DNA of 64,000 nt from JAWKWA01 sp041397765 (GCA_041397765.1 JAWKWA010000001.1:186001-250000); one strand, 5' to 3'; positions 45,083 to 54,008 are shown, numbered from the stretch's first letter. A program made the numbers and translations. The notes: generated by a model from the letters alone, not told the origin.

Positions 45083-46171
45083 CTATTCCGCTTCGGCCGC
45101 GATTGCCGCCGCCGGCCGGGAGCCGAGGCGTATGCGGTAGTTCACCAGCACGTCCATGGCGAGCAGGAAGAACAGCAGCATGCCCTGGAACACGCTCGTC
45201 ACCGCGCTCGGCAGGCTCATGGCGATCTGCGCGCCCTCGCCGCCGATATAGGTGAGACCGAGCAGGAGCCCCGCCGCGAGGATGCCGACCGGGTGCAGCC
45301 GGCCGAGAAAGGCGACGATGATGGCGGTGAATCCATAGCCGACCGGCAGGGCCGGAACGAGCTGGCCGAGCGTGCCCGACGCCTCGAAGAGGCCGGCAAG
45401 GCCCGACAGCGCCCCCGAAACGAGGAGACAGGTCCACACCGTCGCCGTCTCGGAGAAGCCGGCGAAACGCGCGGCTGCCGGCGCCGCGCCGAGCACCCTG
45501 ATCACGAGGCCGAAGCGGTGCCGCGCCAGCACGAAGGCGGTGAGGAGGACGGCGACGAGCGCGACGAGGATGCCGACATGCGCGCGCGTGCCCGAGATCA
45601 GCACCGGAAGGCGCGCAGAATCGTGGAAAAGCCGGCTCTCGGGGAAGCTGAGGCCCTCGGGATCGCGCAAGGGGCCGAACACCATCACCGAGAGGATGAG
45701 ACCGGCCACATAGGTCAGCATCAGGCTGACCAGGATCTCGTTGGCATTGAAGCGGGTCTTGAGGAAGGCCGGGATCGCCGCCCAGGCCGCGCCGCCAGCC
45801 GCGCCCGCCACACACATCAGCGGCAGCAGCCAGAGCCCCGGCTGGTCGTAGAAGGCGAGCGCGACCGCGCCACCCGCCAGCGCCCCCATCGTGTACTGGC
45901 CCTCCGCCCCGATATTCCAGATGCCGGCGCGAAAACCGAGCGAGAGGCCGACCGCGATCAGCACGAGCGGCGTCGCCTTCACCAGCAGCTCCGTCACGCC
46001 ATAGACGCTGGTCAGCGGCTGGAAGAAGATGATCGAGATGGCGCGGAGCGGATCCTTGCCGATCAGCGCGAACAGCACGATGCCCGCCGCCATGGTGAGG
46101 AGCACGGCGAGGAAAGGGGTCGCATAGAGCATGCTGCGGGAGGCTTCCTTGCGGCGCTCGAGCCTAAGCAT
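45083..46171 (-). CDS. ABC transporter permease (nucleoside type), first subunit
   Basis: 362 residues. Membrane permease of the BPD_transp_2 family with the motif SLGFRAGIWNIGAEGQYTMGAL and about ten hydrophobic stretches. Pairs with the next permease. ATG overlaps the stop of the ATPase gene by 8 bases. Confidence 0.92.
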   Translation of the reverse strand: MLRLERRKEASRSMLYATPFLAVLLTMAAGIVLFALIGKDPLRAISIIFFQPLTSVYGVTELLVKATPLVLIAVGLSLGFRAGIWNIGAEGQYTMGALAGGAVALAFYDQPGLWLLPLMCVAGAAGGAAWAAIPAFLKTRFNANEILVSLMLTYVAGLILSVMVFGPLRDPEGLSFPESRLFHDSARLPVLISGTRAHVGILVALVAVLLTAFVLARHRFGLVIRVLGAAPAAARFAGFSETATVWTCLLVSGALSGLAGLFEASGTLGQLVPALPVGYGFTAIIVAFLGRLHPVGILAAGLLLGLTYIGGEGAQIAMSLPSAVTSVFQGMLLFFLLAMDVLVNYRIRLGSRPAAAIAAEAE

Positions 46172-47699
46172 GGCCGGCCCCCGAAGCTACGCCCGCACCG
46201 GACTGCCCGCCCATGGCGAGCCCGATCTCCTCCACCGAGACCTTGGCCGTCGGCCGCGCCGGCGAGACCCGTCCCCCGGCGATGACCGCGATGCGGTCGC
46301 AGATGGTCATCAGCTCGTCGAGGTCCTGCGAGATGACGAGGATCGCCGCACCCTTTGCGGCGAGGTCGATGAGGCTCTGATGGATGGCCGCCGCCGCGCC
46401 GGCATCGACGCCCCAGGTCGGCTGGGCGGCGATCAATACGCCTGGGTCCTGCAAGACCTCGCGACCGACCACGAATTTCTGCAGATTGCCGCCCGACAGG
46501 CTGCGTGCCTGATGCTCGATGCCCGCCGTCTTGACGCCGAAGGCCGAGACGATCTCGCCGGCAAAGCGCGCCGCCGCCGTCCGGTCGATCAGGCCGCCAC
46601 GGATGAGTCGCATCCGCTCGGCCGCCGAGAGGATGGTGTTGTCGGTGAGCGCCATGTCGGGTACGGCGGCGTGGCCGAGCCGTTCCTCGGGCACGAAAGC
46701 CATGCCCCGCGCCCGCCGCGCCGACGGCCCCTGATGGCCTATGGGCACCCCGTCGACCACGATCGCCCGCGGCACCGCCACTCGCCGCTCGCCGATCAGA
46801 GCCTCCATCAGCTCGTCCTGGCCATTGCCCGCGACGCCTGCGAGTCCGACGATCTCGCCGGCCCGGACCTCGAGCGAGATGTCGGCGAGATCGACCCCGA
46901 AGGGATGGCTGCTCGGCAGCGTCAGCCCGTTGAGCTCCAGCCGGCTGGCGCCCGTCAAAGTCTCGTGCCGCGCCGGGGCCTTCAGCGCCGAGCCGATCAT
47001 CATCTCCGCGAGGCTCTTCGCGGTTTCCTTGCGCGGATCGGTGCTCGCCACCACGCGGCCGCCGCGCAGCACCGTCGCCCGCTCGCATAGCGCCCGGATC
47101 TCCTCCAGCTTGTGCGAGATGTAGAGGATCGAGCAGCCCTCCTCGCGGATGCGCCGGAGGGTGGCGAACAGCATCCCGGCCTCCTGCGGTGTCAGCACCG
47201 AGGTCGGCTCGTCCATGATGATGAGGCGCGGGCGCTGCAACAGACAGCGCACGATCTCGACCCGCTGGCGCTCGCCGACCGAGAGCGTGCCGATCCGCCG
47301 CGAGGGATCGAGCGGCAGGCCGTAGGAGCGCGCCACCTCCACGATACGTTGGTCGAGCCCGGTGCCGGGCTGTCCGTCCTCGAGGCCGAGCGCGACATTC
47401 TCTGCGACCGTCAGGGCGTCGAACAGCGAGAAATGCTGGAAGACCATGCCGACGCCGGTGCTGCGCGCCTCCGACGGGCGCTCGGGCCTGTAGGGCCGGC
47501 CGAGGAAGCGCATGCTGCCGGAGTCGGCGTGATTGACGCCGTAGATGATCTTGACGAGCGTCGACTTGCCCGCGCCGTTCTCGCCGAGCAGCGCATGGAT
47601 CTCGCCGGCCCCGACCGAGAACGACACGCGGTCGTTGGCGAGAACGCCTGGAAAAGCCTTGGAGATGCTATCGATCTCGAGGATCGGCTGGCCTGCCAT
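46164..47699 (-). CDS. ABC transporter ATP-binding protein, two ABC domains
   Basis: 511 residues with duplicated ATPase domains, as in sugar- and nucleoside-type importers. Domain 1: Walker A GENGAGKSTLVKIIYG, signature SVGERQRVEIVRCL, Walker B LIIMDEPTSVL. Domain 2: degenerate (VAGNGQDELMEAL in place of a Walker A), signature LSGGNLQKFVVGREV. It powers the BMP-dependent importer. ATG at 47699 lies within the end of xdhC (32-base overlap). Confidence 0.94.
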   Translation of the reverse strand: MAGQPILEIDSISKAFPGVLANDRVSFSVGAGEIHALLGENGAGKSTLVKIIYGVNHADSGSMRFLGRPYRPERPSEARSTGVGMVFQHFSLFDALTVAENVALGLEDGQPGTGLDQRIVEVARSYGLPLDPSRRIGTLSVGERQRVEIVRCLLQRPRLIIMDEPTSVLTPQEAGMLFATLRRIREEGCSILYISHKLEEIRALCERATVLRGGRVVASTDPRKETAKSLAEMMIGSALKAPARHETLTGASRLELNGLTLPSSHPFGVDLADISLEVRAGEIVGLAGVAGNGQDELMEALIGERRVAVPRAIVVDGVPIGHQGPSARRARGMAFVPEERLGHAAVPDMALTDNTILSAAERMRLIRGGLIDRTAAARFAGEIVSAFGVKTAGIEHQARSLSGGNLQKFVVGREVLQDPGVLIAAQPTWGVDAGAAAAIHQSLIDLAAKGAAILVISQDLDELMTICDRIAVIAGGRVSPARPTAKVSVEEIGLAMGGQSGAGVASGAGHA

Positions 47700-48825
47700 G
47701 CGCTTCCTCGCCCCTGCCGGCGGCTCGTTCGCTGGCCGCTCTGCCCTCTGACCATAGTACGAGTTCCGCCGCCACGGCCACAGCTATGACGGCCGGTGAT
47801 TTTCCGGCGATGCCGGCAAGCCCGATCGGGCAGCGGAGCCGGGCGAGCGCCTCGGCAGCGATGCCGGCCGCGGCGAGCCTCTTGCGGAACCGTGCCGCCT
47901 TGGTGGCCGAGCCGATGAGGCCGAGATGGCCGAAGCCGCCGCGCGAGAGGGCGGCATGGCAGATGGCGAGGTCGAGCGGGTGGGAATGCGTCATGACGAG
48001 ATGGACGGCACCGGCGGGAGCAGCGCGTGCGACTGCCGCCGGATCGGTCGTGGCTATCGCCGTCACCTGCGGCCGCACCCGATCGGGGAAGCGGTCGGTC
48101 GCGACATCGATCCAGGTGGCTCGGAAGGGCAGGTCCTCGAGGACGCGGACGATCGCCCGTCCGACATGGCCGGCGCCGTAGAGAAAGAGCGGATGAACGG
48201 GCGGATGGATCGGCTCGATCAGCCATGCGGGCCGATCGCCGCGGGCGGGAACGAGAAGAGCGGCGCCGCGACCGGCGGCATCGGGGGCGATGAGCGCGCG
48301 TTCGAGCGCCCTGGCGAGGGGGGGAGGCAGCCCGGCCGTCCTCGTCCGTGCAGTCGAAAGGACGAGGGGCGGCCCGCCGCTCGCCATCGGCCGGGCGAGC
48401 ATGGCGGCCGGCCGGGCAGCCGTCTCGCCCGCCGCGACACTCTCGCCGCCCTCGGCCGCCAATTCCCTCAGCGTTTCGGTCTCGGTCCGGCCGAAACGCT
48501 CGAAAAGCAGCGTCACCGCGCCGCCGCAGCATTGGCCGAGTGCCGGGCCGAGCGCCACCTTCCGCACCTGCCGCGCGAATCCGAGCCCGTCCCTGCCGCC
48601 GTCCCCGCGCAACAGCACCCGGGCCGCCGCGATCGCGTCGAGCTCGAGCGCGCCGCCGCCGATCGTGCCGGCGATCGCCGAGGCCGATACGGTCATGGCG
48701 GCCCCGACCTCGCGCGGGGCCGAGCCCTCGGTCGCGGCAACCGTCACGCGGACGATGGCGCCGTCATTGGCGACAGAGGCGAGGATGTCAGCGATCAGGC
48801 CCATGCGTTGCAGCATGTGGCCCAC
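47668..48825 (-). CDS. xdhC: XdhC family molybdenum cofactor chaperone
   Basis: 385 residues as annotated from the first possible start (GTG 48825); ATG at 48804 (MGLIADILASVAND) is equally possible. N-terminal XdhC/CoxI domain (VTVAATEGSAPREVGAAMTV, IAGTIGGGALE), then a NAD-binding-like Rossmann domain (LFLYGAGHVGRAIVRVL, LGLIGSATKAARFRKRL). Known role: inserts the molybdenum cofactor and adds the sulfur ligand in xanthine dehydrogenase. First gene of the purine operon; xdhA and xdhB themselves are not here. Confidence 0.88.
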   Translation of the reverse strand: MGHMLQRMGLIADILASVANDGAIVRVTVAATEGSAPREVGAAMTVSASAIAGTIGGGALELDAIAAARVLLRGDGGRDGLGFARQVRKVALGPALGQCCGGAVTLLFERFGRTETETLRELAAEGGESVAAGETAARPAAMLARPMASGGPPLVLSTARTRTAGLPPPLARALERALIAPDAAGRGAALLVPARGDRPAWLIEPIHPPVHPLFLYGAGHVGRAIVRVLEDLPFRATWIDVATDRFPDRVRPQVTAIATTDPAAVARAAPAGAVHLVMTHSHPLDLAICHAALSRGGFGHLGLIGSATKAARFRKRLAAAGIAAEALARLRCPIGLAGIAGKSPAVIAVAVAAELVLWSEGRAASERAAGRGEEAHGRPADPRDR

Positions 48826-48869
48826 GCCCGCGCGGCGTCAATCGGCTGTCGCCCTGGGCCGCCGAGCCC

Positions 48870-49748
48870 CTAGACTTCGGGCATCGGCCGGCCGGCGAGC
48901 GCGCAGGCCGCCTGCACCGTGTTCCTCAGCAGGCAGGCGATGGTCATCGGTCCGACGCCGCCCGGCACCGGGGTGATGGCGGCGGCATGGCGCCGCGCCT
49001 CGGTGTAGTCGACATCGCCGACCAGCCGGTTGCCGGTCTCGGTCGAGATGCGGTTGATGCCGACATCGACGACGATGGCGCCGGGCTTCACCCAGTCGCC
49101 CTTGACCATCTCCGCCTTGCCGACGGCGGCGACGAGAAGATCGGCCCGGCGGCAGACCGCCGGCAGATCGCGCGTCCGCGAATGGGCGATGGTCACCGTG
49201 CAGTTCTCCATGAGGAGGAGCTGCGCGACCGGCTTGCCGACGATGTTGGAGCGGCCGACCACCACCGCCTCGAGGCCCGAGAGATCCTTCTGGACGGTCT
49301 TGGCGAGGATGATCGAGCCGAGCGGCGTGCAGGGAACGAGGCCCTTCTCGCCGGTGGCGAGCTTGCCGGCATTCATCGGGTGGAAGCCGTCGACGTCCTT
49401 GGCGGGGTCGATGAGGTTCAACACCTTCTGGCTGTCGATGTGCTTTGGCAAGGGCAGTTGGACGAGAATGCCGTGCACGGAGGGATCGCGGTTCAGCCGC
49501 TCGACAAGGGCAAGCACCTCGGCCTCGGGCGTCTCGACCGGCAGGCGGTGCTCGAAGGAGGCCATGCCGACCTCGACGGTCTGCTTGGCCTTGTTGTGCA
49601 CATAGACCTTGCTGGCAGGATCCTCGCCGACGAGCACCACGGCGAGGCCCGGCTTAAGGCCCCCGGCCGACAGCTCGGCGACCGCGCGCCCGATATTGGC
49701 GCGCAGCGTCTGTGCGATGGCCTTGCCGTCGATGTCCCTGGCGGTCAT
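48870..49748 (-). CDS. folD: Methylenetetrahydrofolate dehydrogenase/cyclohydrolase
   Basis: 292 residues from ATG 49748; a longer extension is not needed. Family pattern: LVGEDPASKVYVHNKAKQTV with the catalytic Lys, VQLPLPKHIDSQKVLNLIDP, and C-terminal GVGPMTIACLLRNTVQA. It interconverts methylene-THF and formyl-THF. It could receive methylene-THF made by sarcosine oxidase and DgcA-like enzymes in this region, although it is also a housekeeping gene. Confidence 0.95.
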   Translation of the reverse strand: MTARDIDGKAIAQTLRANIGRAVAELSAGGLKPGLAVVLVGEDPASKVYVHNKAKQTVEVGMASFEHRLPVETPEAEVLALVERLNRDPSVHGILVQLPLPKHIDSQKVLNLIDPAKDVDGFHPMNAGKLATGEKGLVPCTPLGSIILAKTVQKDLSGLEAVVVGRSNIVGKPVAQLLLMENCTVTIAHSRTRDLPAVCRRADLLVAAVGKAEMVKGDWVKPGAIVVDVGINRISTETGNRLVGDVDYTEARRHAAAITPVPGGVGPMTIACLLRNTVQAACALAGRPMPEV

Positions 49749-49807
49749 GCTCGTCTCCCCTCGCGCGCGCCCCATGGCTCGGTATCCGGCCCGGCGGCGC
49801 TGCCCTG

Positions 49808-49905
49808 TCGTTTCATGCGATCAGTTATCGTTTCAGGCGATCAGTTGTCGCTTCAGGCGATCAGTTGTCGCTTCAGGCGATCAGTTGCCGTTTCGTGCGA
49901 TCAGG
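49808..49905. repeat. 20-bp tandem repeat, about five copies, at the yggU 3' end
   Basis: The unit TCGTTTCAGGCGATCAGTTG is repeated about 4.9 times with few changes (ATGC for AGGC, CGCTT for CGTTT). The copy nearest yggU provides the last codons and stop of that gene (stop at 49881), so the array looks like serial duplication of the gene's tail. Confidence 0.9.
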
Positions 49906-50195
49906 TCCCGCGCCCGCCGCTCGAGCTCGGCCGGATCGCCCGCGATCTCGACGGCCTTGTAACGCGACTTTCCGCCCGCTGCCAACCCGACCGATGAGCG
50001 CGGCACGCCGAGCCAGCCGGCGATCAGCCGCTCGAGCGCCGTGTTGGCCGCGCCCTTGTCGGGGATGGCGCGGACGCGCGCGCCAAGGCGTGGCCCGTCC
50101 GGGCCCGTCTCGAGCCCGCCGACCTCGTCGCGCGAGGATTTCGGTGTCAGGCGGACGGCGATGCGGATGCCGGCCTTGGTGCGGGTCACGGGCAT
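49881..50195 (-). CDS. yggU: DUF167 / YggU family protein
   Basis: 104 residues. Family pattern: IRIAVRLTPKSSRDEVGGLE, VRAIPDKGAANTALERLIA and SRYKAVEIAG. A small conserved cytoplasmic protein of uncertain function. Its final residues RNGN and stop lie in a 20-bp tandem repeat, so the natural C-terminus may once have been longer or different. It lies 16 bases after yggT, the usual partner. Confidence 0.88.
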   Translation of the reverse strand: MPVTRTKAGIRIAVRLTPKSSRDEVGGLETGPDGPRLGARVRAIPDKGAANTALERLIAGWLGVPRSSVGLAAGGKSRYKAVEIAGDPAELERRARDLIARNGN

Positions 50196-50211
50196 GCCGG
50201 CGCCGTTCGGG

Positions 50212-50502
50212 TCAGAGGCCGCAGGCCCCGAAATTGCGGCACAGGAAATCGCGCAGGAACATGAGCGCGAGCAGGACGATGATCGGCGAGATGTCGATCG
50301 CGCCGAGATTTGGCAGCGCCCGCCGGATCGGCCCCATCACCGGCTCGGTCAGCCGGTAGAGCGTGTCGGTGATCGTGTAGACGATCTGATTGCGCCGGTT
50401 GATGACGTTGAAGGCGATCAGCCAGCTCATCACCACGGCAATGATGATGACATAGACGTAGAGGCTCGCAAGCGTGCTGATGAGGTTCAGTACCGAAGTC
50501 AT
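50212..50502 (-). CDS. yggT: YggT family membrane protein
   Basis: 96 residues with two hydrophobic segments (LYVYVIIIAVVMSWLIAF and IDISPIIVLLALMFLRDFL) around the conserved loop LYRLTEPVMGPIRRALPNLG, as expected of YggT/Ycf19. Proposed to act in membrane or osmotic shock tolerance. In an operon with yggU. Confidence 0.9.
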   Translation of the reverse strand: MTSVLNLISTLASLYVYVIIIAVVMSWLIAFNVINRRNQIVYTITDTLYRLTEPVMGPIRRALPNLGAIDISPIIVLLALMFLRDFLCRNFGACGL

Positions 50503-50672
50503 AGGCCCCGCCGTCTCTGTCGTTTGCTGCTGACCGAGCGCATGGTTTAGCGGCGTGCCTCATCGAGGGCAAGCGAGGCCCGACGAGGCGCCATCCAACA
50601 GGAACGCGACGGAGGCATGCCGTTTCGGCCGATCCCTCGCGGTTTGCGCCTGCCGTCCGCTCGGGTAAGACT

Positions 50673-50744
50673 CGTGGTTCGATGCCGACATTCGCCCGCC
50701 CTTGTCAGAACCCGCGCGGGCGAATGCCGGAATCATCAGAACCA
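50673..50744. repeat. Palindromic repeat, copy A
   Basis: GTGGTTCGATGCCGACATTC starts the left arm; right arm GCGGGCGAATGCCGGAATC. They pair over about 19 bases with two mismatches. It ends 57 bases before the DgcA-like start codon. A second small hairpin (AGCCGGC / GCCGGCT, 50765-50782) lies just before the start codon. The other 298 bases of this gap hold no gene. Confidence 0.8.
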
Positions 50745-50800
50745 TCGTTCAGCGATCTTTTGAGAGCCGGCCTTCGCCGGCTTCGCCCGAGGGTGCCCCG

Positions 50801-52786
50801 ATGTCGACCGCCTTCCCCCATCTCTTCGAGCCGTTGAAGCTCCGCCACAAGACGCTGAAGAACCGCATCGTGTTCGGCGCCCACACCGCCAACATGTCGG
50901 TCGACGGGCTGCCGATGGACCGCCATCTCGGCTATTATCTGGAGCGCGCCATCGGCGGGGCGGCGATGATCGTGGTCGAGCCCGTGCCGGTCCACAAGAA
51001 CGGCGTGCTGACGCGCGGCAATTTCCGCCACGACGACGATTCGATCATCCCGCATTTCCGGCGCATCACCGACGCCGTGCACGAGCACGGCACCGTCATC
51101 GTCCACCAGCTCTACCATGTCGGCCAGCACGGCGAGTGGGACAATTCCTTCGAGGCCTATCCCTCGCCCTCGGGCCTGCCCTCCTTTCACGACAGCTATG
51201 GCAGCGAGGCGCTCGACGAGGCCGGCATCGAGAGCCTGATCGAGGGTTTCGTCGGCGCCGCGGTGCGCGCCAAGGCCTCGGGCTTCGACGGCGTCGAGCT
51301 GTTCGCCGCCTATCACGCCCTCATCGACCAGTTCTGGACCCCCTGGTCGAACCGCCGCACCGATCGGTGGGGCGGCAGCCTGGAGAACCGCGTGCGATTC
51401 TCCAGCGAGATCATGAAGCGCATCCGCGCGCGCTGCGGCGACGACTTCATCATCGGCCTTGCCGTCAGCATGGATCCGGGCGCCGAGGCCCATCTGTCGG
51501 CCGCCGAGCTCAGAGAGATCCTCGCCTGGCACGACGAGCGGCAGCTCATGGACTATGTCACCTGCGGCAATGGCAGCTATTTCACCAGCGGCGGCATCAT
51601 TCCGAGCTTTCTGAAGCCCGACAAGATCGGCGCCGCCTATGCCGAGGCCCTGAAGCCCGCTCTCAAGCATGCCCGCATGCAGGCCGAGGCCCATATCCGC
51701 ACGCCCGAGAACGCCGAATATGTCGTCGCCTCCGGCCAGGCCGACATGGTGTCGATCGTGCGCGGCCAGATCGCCGATCCCCATCTCGCCAACAAGGCGC
51801 GCGAGGGCCGGCCCGAGGACATCCGCCCGTGCATCTCCTGCAACCGCATGTGCTGGGGGCGGCGCTATCGCGACTATTGGATCTCCTGTCAGGTCAATCC
51901 CTCGGCGGGCCGCGAATTCGAGTGGGGCGGCGACCGGTTCGTGCGGGCCGACAGGCCGAAGCGGGTGCTGGTGGTCGGCGGTGGGCCGGCCGGCCTCGAG
52001 GCGGCGCGGGTGGCGGCCGAGCGGGGTCATCAGGTGACGCTGGTCGAGGCGGGCTCCCAGCTCGGCGGCCAGTTCCGTCTCGCCGGCCTGCAGCCGCGCC
52101 GCCAGCAGATCCTCGACCTGCTGGCCTGGTACGAGAGCCAGCTCCAGAAGCTGCAGGTGAAGGTCGAGCTCAACACCTATCTCGATACCGACGACATCGC
52201 CGCCTATGGCGCCGACGTGGTGGTGGTCGCGACCGGCGCCCTGCCCTCGGCGACCGGCTTCCAGCGTGCCTTCCCGATGCGCGACACCATGCCGGGCATC
52301 GAGAAGCCCAATGTGTTCTCGCCCGAGGACGTGATGAGCCGCGCCGCCCAGCCGGGCAAGCGCGTCGTCGTCTTCGACGAGGAGGGAAACTGGAAGGGCT
52401 GCGGCACTGCCTGGCACCTTGCCGAGAAGGGCCACGAGGTGACGATCGTGACCTCGCTGACCAAGGTCGGTAGCGACATCGCCCGCACCAACTCCGACTA
52501 CCAGCTCCGCACCAACCTGAAGAAGCTCGGCGTCCGCTTCATCGTCGAATCCGGCATCAAGGAATGGACCGGCGACAGCGCCGTCGTGCTCGACTTCCTC
52601 GACGGCGGCGAGACCACCATCCCCGCCGATGCGCTCGTCCTCGCCACCACCAACACGCCGGTGCGCGATCTCCTCGAGGGCCTCGAGGGCAAGGGTGTCG
52701 ATGTCCGCAAGATCGGCGATTGCGTGGCGGCCCGCGAGGGCAATGTCGCCTTTTTCGAGGGACGCCGGCTCGGCATCGGCATCTGA
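50801..52786 (+). CDS. DgcA-like NADH:flavin / methylamine demethylase
   Basis: 661 residues from ATG 50801. Old-Yellow-Enzyme TIM barrel (1-370) with PLKLRHKTLKNRIVFGAHTA and the demethylase-type YHALIDQFWTPWSNRRTDRW, a 4Fe-4S cluster (C344, C347, C351, C363 in CISCNRMCW...WISCQ), then a NAD/FAD domain (VLVVGGGPAGLEAARVAAER). This is the build of 2,4-dienoyl-CoA reductase, trimethylamine dehydrogenase and dimethylglycine demethylase (DgcA); the barrel motif favours a demethylase. Dimethylglycine to sarcosine would feed the sox genes at the left end. It is flanked by palindromic repeats A and B. Confidence 0.85.
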   Translation: MSTAFPHLFEPLKLRHKTLKNRIVFGAHTANMSVDGLPMDRHLGYYLERAIGGAAMIVVEPVPVHKNGVLTRGNFRHDDDSIIPHFRRITDAVHEHGTVIVHQLYHVGQHGEWDNSFEAYPSPSGLPSFHDSYGSEALDEAGIESLIEGFVGAAVRAKASGFDGVELFAAYHALIDQFWTPWSNRRTDRWGGSLENRVRFSSEIMKRIRARCGDDFIIGLAVSMDPGAEAHLSAAELREILAWHDERQLMDYVTCGNGSYFTSGGIIPSFLKPDKIGAAYAEALKPALKHARMQAEAHIRTPENAEYVVASGQADMVSIVRGQIADPHLANKAREGRPEDIRPCISCNRMCWGRRYRDYWISCQVNPSAGREFEWGGDRFVRADRPKRVLVVGGGPAGLEAARVAAERGHQVTLVEAGSQLGGQFRLAGLQPRRQQILDLLAWYESQLQKLQVKVELNTYLDTDDIAAYGADVVVVATGALPSATGFQRAFPMRDTMPGIEKPNVFSPEDVMSRAAQPGKRVVVFDEEGNWKGCGTAWHLAEKGHEVTIVTSLTKVGSDIARTNSDYQLRTNLKKLGVRFIVESGIKEWTGDSAVVLDFLDGGETTIPADALVLATTNTPVRDLLEGLEGKGVDVRKIGDCVAAREGNVAFFEGRRLGIGI

Positions 52787-52840
52787 TCAGTGTCGGCGCC
52801 GGCCGGGGAGGCGATCCTCCCCGACCCTCGGCCGGCGCCA

Positions 52841-52909
52841 GTGGTTCGATTCCGACATTTGCATCCCGTTTCAGAACCGGTGAGAGCAAATGTCGGAATC
52901 ATGAGAACG
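52841..52909. repeat. Palindromic repeat, copy B
   Basis: The arms GATTCCGACATTTGC and GCAAATGTCGGAATC form a perfect 15-bp palindrome with a 22-base centre that contains TCAGAACCGG. It starts 54 bases after the stop of the DgcA-like gene. Compared with copy A, both arms differ at the matching position (ATTTGC/GCAAAT here, ATTCGC/GCGAAT there). Confidence 0.85.
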
Positions 52910-52910
52910 A

Positions 52911-53222
52911 CTATGCCGCGCCACCGGTCCCGCTCTTCTCGCCGGGTGCCGTGCCGGCGGCAGTCTCGGCCCTGGCGAGGCTGTCGAGCGCTGCCATGAT
53001 GGCCTGAAGGAGCGCCGCATCGGGTGTCGCCAGCCGGTTCGTCGGCATGCCTTCGCTACCCGATTTCAGCCGCTCCTGGACGTCTCTCGCCCACCGCTTC
53101 AGCGTGGCGATCTTCTGGCCGAGCGTCAGTCCGGGCTCGGCGACGACATCCTCAGGCCGCGCGAACACGGATTCGGGGTTGAACCTTGCCTGCTCCGTAT
53201 TGAGATGCACGATGGTAGCCAT
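52911..53222 (-). CDS. Small conserved protein of unknown function
   Basis: 103 residues from ATG 53222 with AAGGAGAG upstream. It has RFNPESVFARPEDVVAEPGL and LTLGQKIATLKRWARDVQ, features of a family of small soluble rhizobial proteins of unknown function that I recognise only loosely. Mostly helical; no signal peptide. It lies opposite to the DgcA-like gene, with repeat B at its 3' end. Confidence 0.6.
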   Translation of the reverse strand: MATIVHLNTEQARFNPESVFARPEDVVAEPGLTLGQKIATLKRWARDVQERLKSGSEGMPTNRLATPDAALLQAIMAALDSLARAETAAGTAPGEKSGTGGAA

Positions 53223-53424
53223 GGGCACTCTCCTTCTGATCCCCCGGGGGCCCTGTCCAGCCTGAACGCCGCCGACGATTTGCGGATCGCCGACGTGCCA
53301 TGAAGCTCACATCTCCTCAACGTCCGTATCGGCCGCATTGTTCCGGGGCCGCGGTCGCAGGGGCGTTCCGACAAGCGCTCGCGGGCAGACCGGTCGGGGC
53401 GGAACGACCTTGGATGTCGGCGCC

Positions 53425-53805
53425 TCAGAGCATTTCCTTCTCCTCCAACACCCGGCGCGCCACGCGGAAGCATTCGAGCGCCTGCGGTACGCCGCAATAG
53501 ATGCCGACCACGTGGATGATCGCCCGGATCTCCTCGCGGCTGACGCCGTTGGTGATGGCGCCCCGGCAATGGATTTCCCATTCGTGCATCTTGCCGAGCG
53601 CACCGATCATCGCGAGGTTCATCATCGAGCGGGTCTTGGCGTCGATCGCCTCGTCGCCCCAGCCGAAGCCCCAGCACCAGGCCGTCATCGCCTCCTGGAA
53701 GGGCCGGGTGAAATCGTCGGCGGCGGCGAGGTTCTTTTCCACATAGGCGGCGCCGAGCGTCGCCTTGCGGCGCTCCAGGCCCTTCTCGAAGAGATCGTCG
53801 TCCAT
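53425..53805 (-). CDS. Carboxymuconolactone decarboxylase family protein
   Basis: 126 residues. Helical CMD fold with the typical DAKTRSMMNLAMIGALGKMH, then CRGAITNGVSREEIRAIIHV and YCGVPQALECFRVA. The family includes 4-carboxymuconolactone decarboxylase PcaC (about 130 residues) and AhpD-like proteins; no CxxC is seen, so PcaC-like is closer. Function beyond this is unclear, as no other aromatic pathway gene is near. Confidence 0.85.
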   Translation of the reverse strand: MDDDLFEKGLERRKATLGAAYVEKNLAAADDFTRPFQEAMTAWCWGFGWGDEAIDAKTRSMMNLAMIGALGKMHEWEIHCRGAITNGVSREEIRAIIHVVGIYCGVPQALECFRVARRVLEEKEML

Positions 53806-53874
53806 GGGTCTCCAACTCCCTATTCAGATGTGTTGCCGGGGGCGATGGGCGGAGGGGCCGGCACCCCCGGTCGA

Positions 53875-53950
53875 GTGGTACCGTTCCAAGGTTTGCCCGG
53901 CCCCGTCAGAGCCCGCGCGAGCAAATGTCGGAATCATGGGAACCACCCTC
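53875..53950. repeat. Palindromic repeat, copy C
   Basis: The right half (GTCAGAGCCCGCGCGAGCAA, then ATGTCGGAATCATGGGAAC) matches copies A and B closely; the left half (GAGTGGTACCGTTCCAAGG) is eroded so the palindrome is weak. It is directly followed by a partial copy of the 120-bp repeat. Confidence 0.8.
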
Positions 53951-54008
53951 ATTGACGCTTTCGATGCTCGCGCGGATGCTCGCATCTCGGCCGATCAGGC
54001 CTTAGGTT
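53951..54008. repeat. Partial copy of the 120-bp repeat
   Basis: It matches the first half of the array unit at 31.4 kb, including the core TTCGATGCTCGCGCGGA and CGCATCTCGGCCGATCAGGC with two or three changes. It stops near the TTAGG where the internal hairpin of the full copy would begin. Confidence 0.85.

Noticed and set aside
49808..49905. CRISPR-like 20-bp repeats
   Set aside because: The units are contiguous with no spacers and cover the end of yggU; it is a simple tandem array.
52841..52909. tRNA-like T-arm (GGTTCGATTCC) in the palindromic repeat
   Set aside because: No acceptor, D-arm or anticodon arm can be folded around it, and the same bases form a strong palindrome instead.
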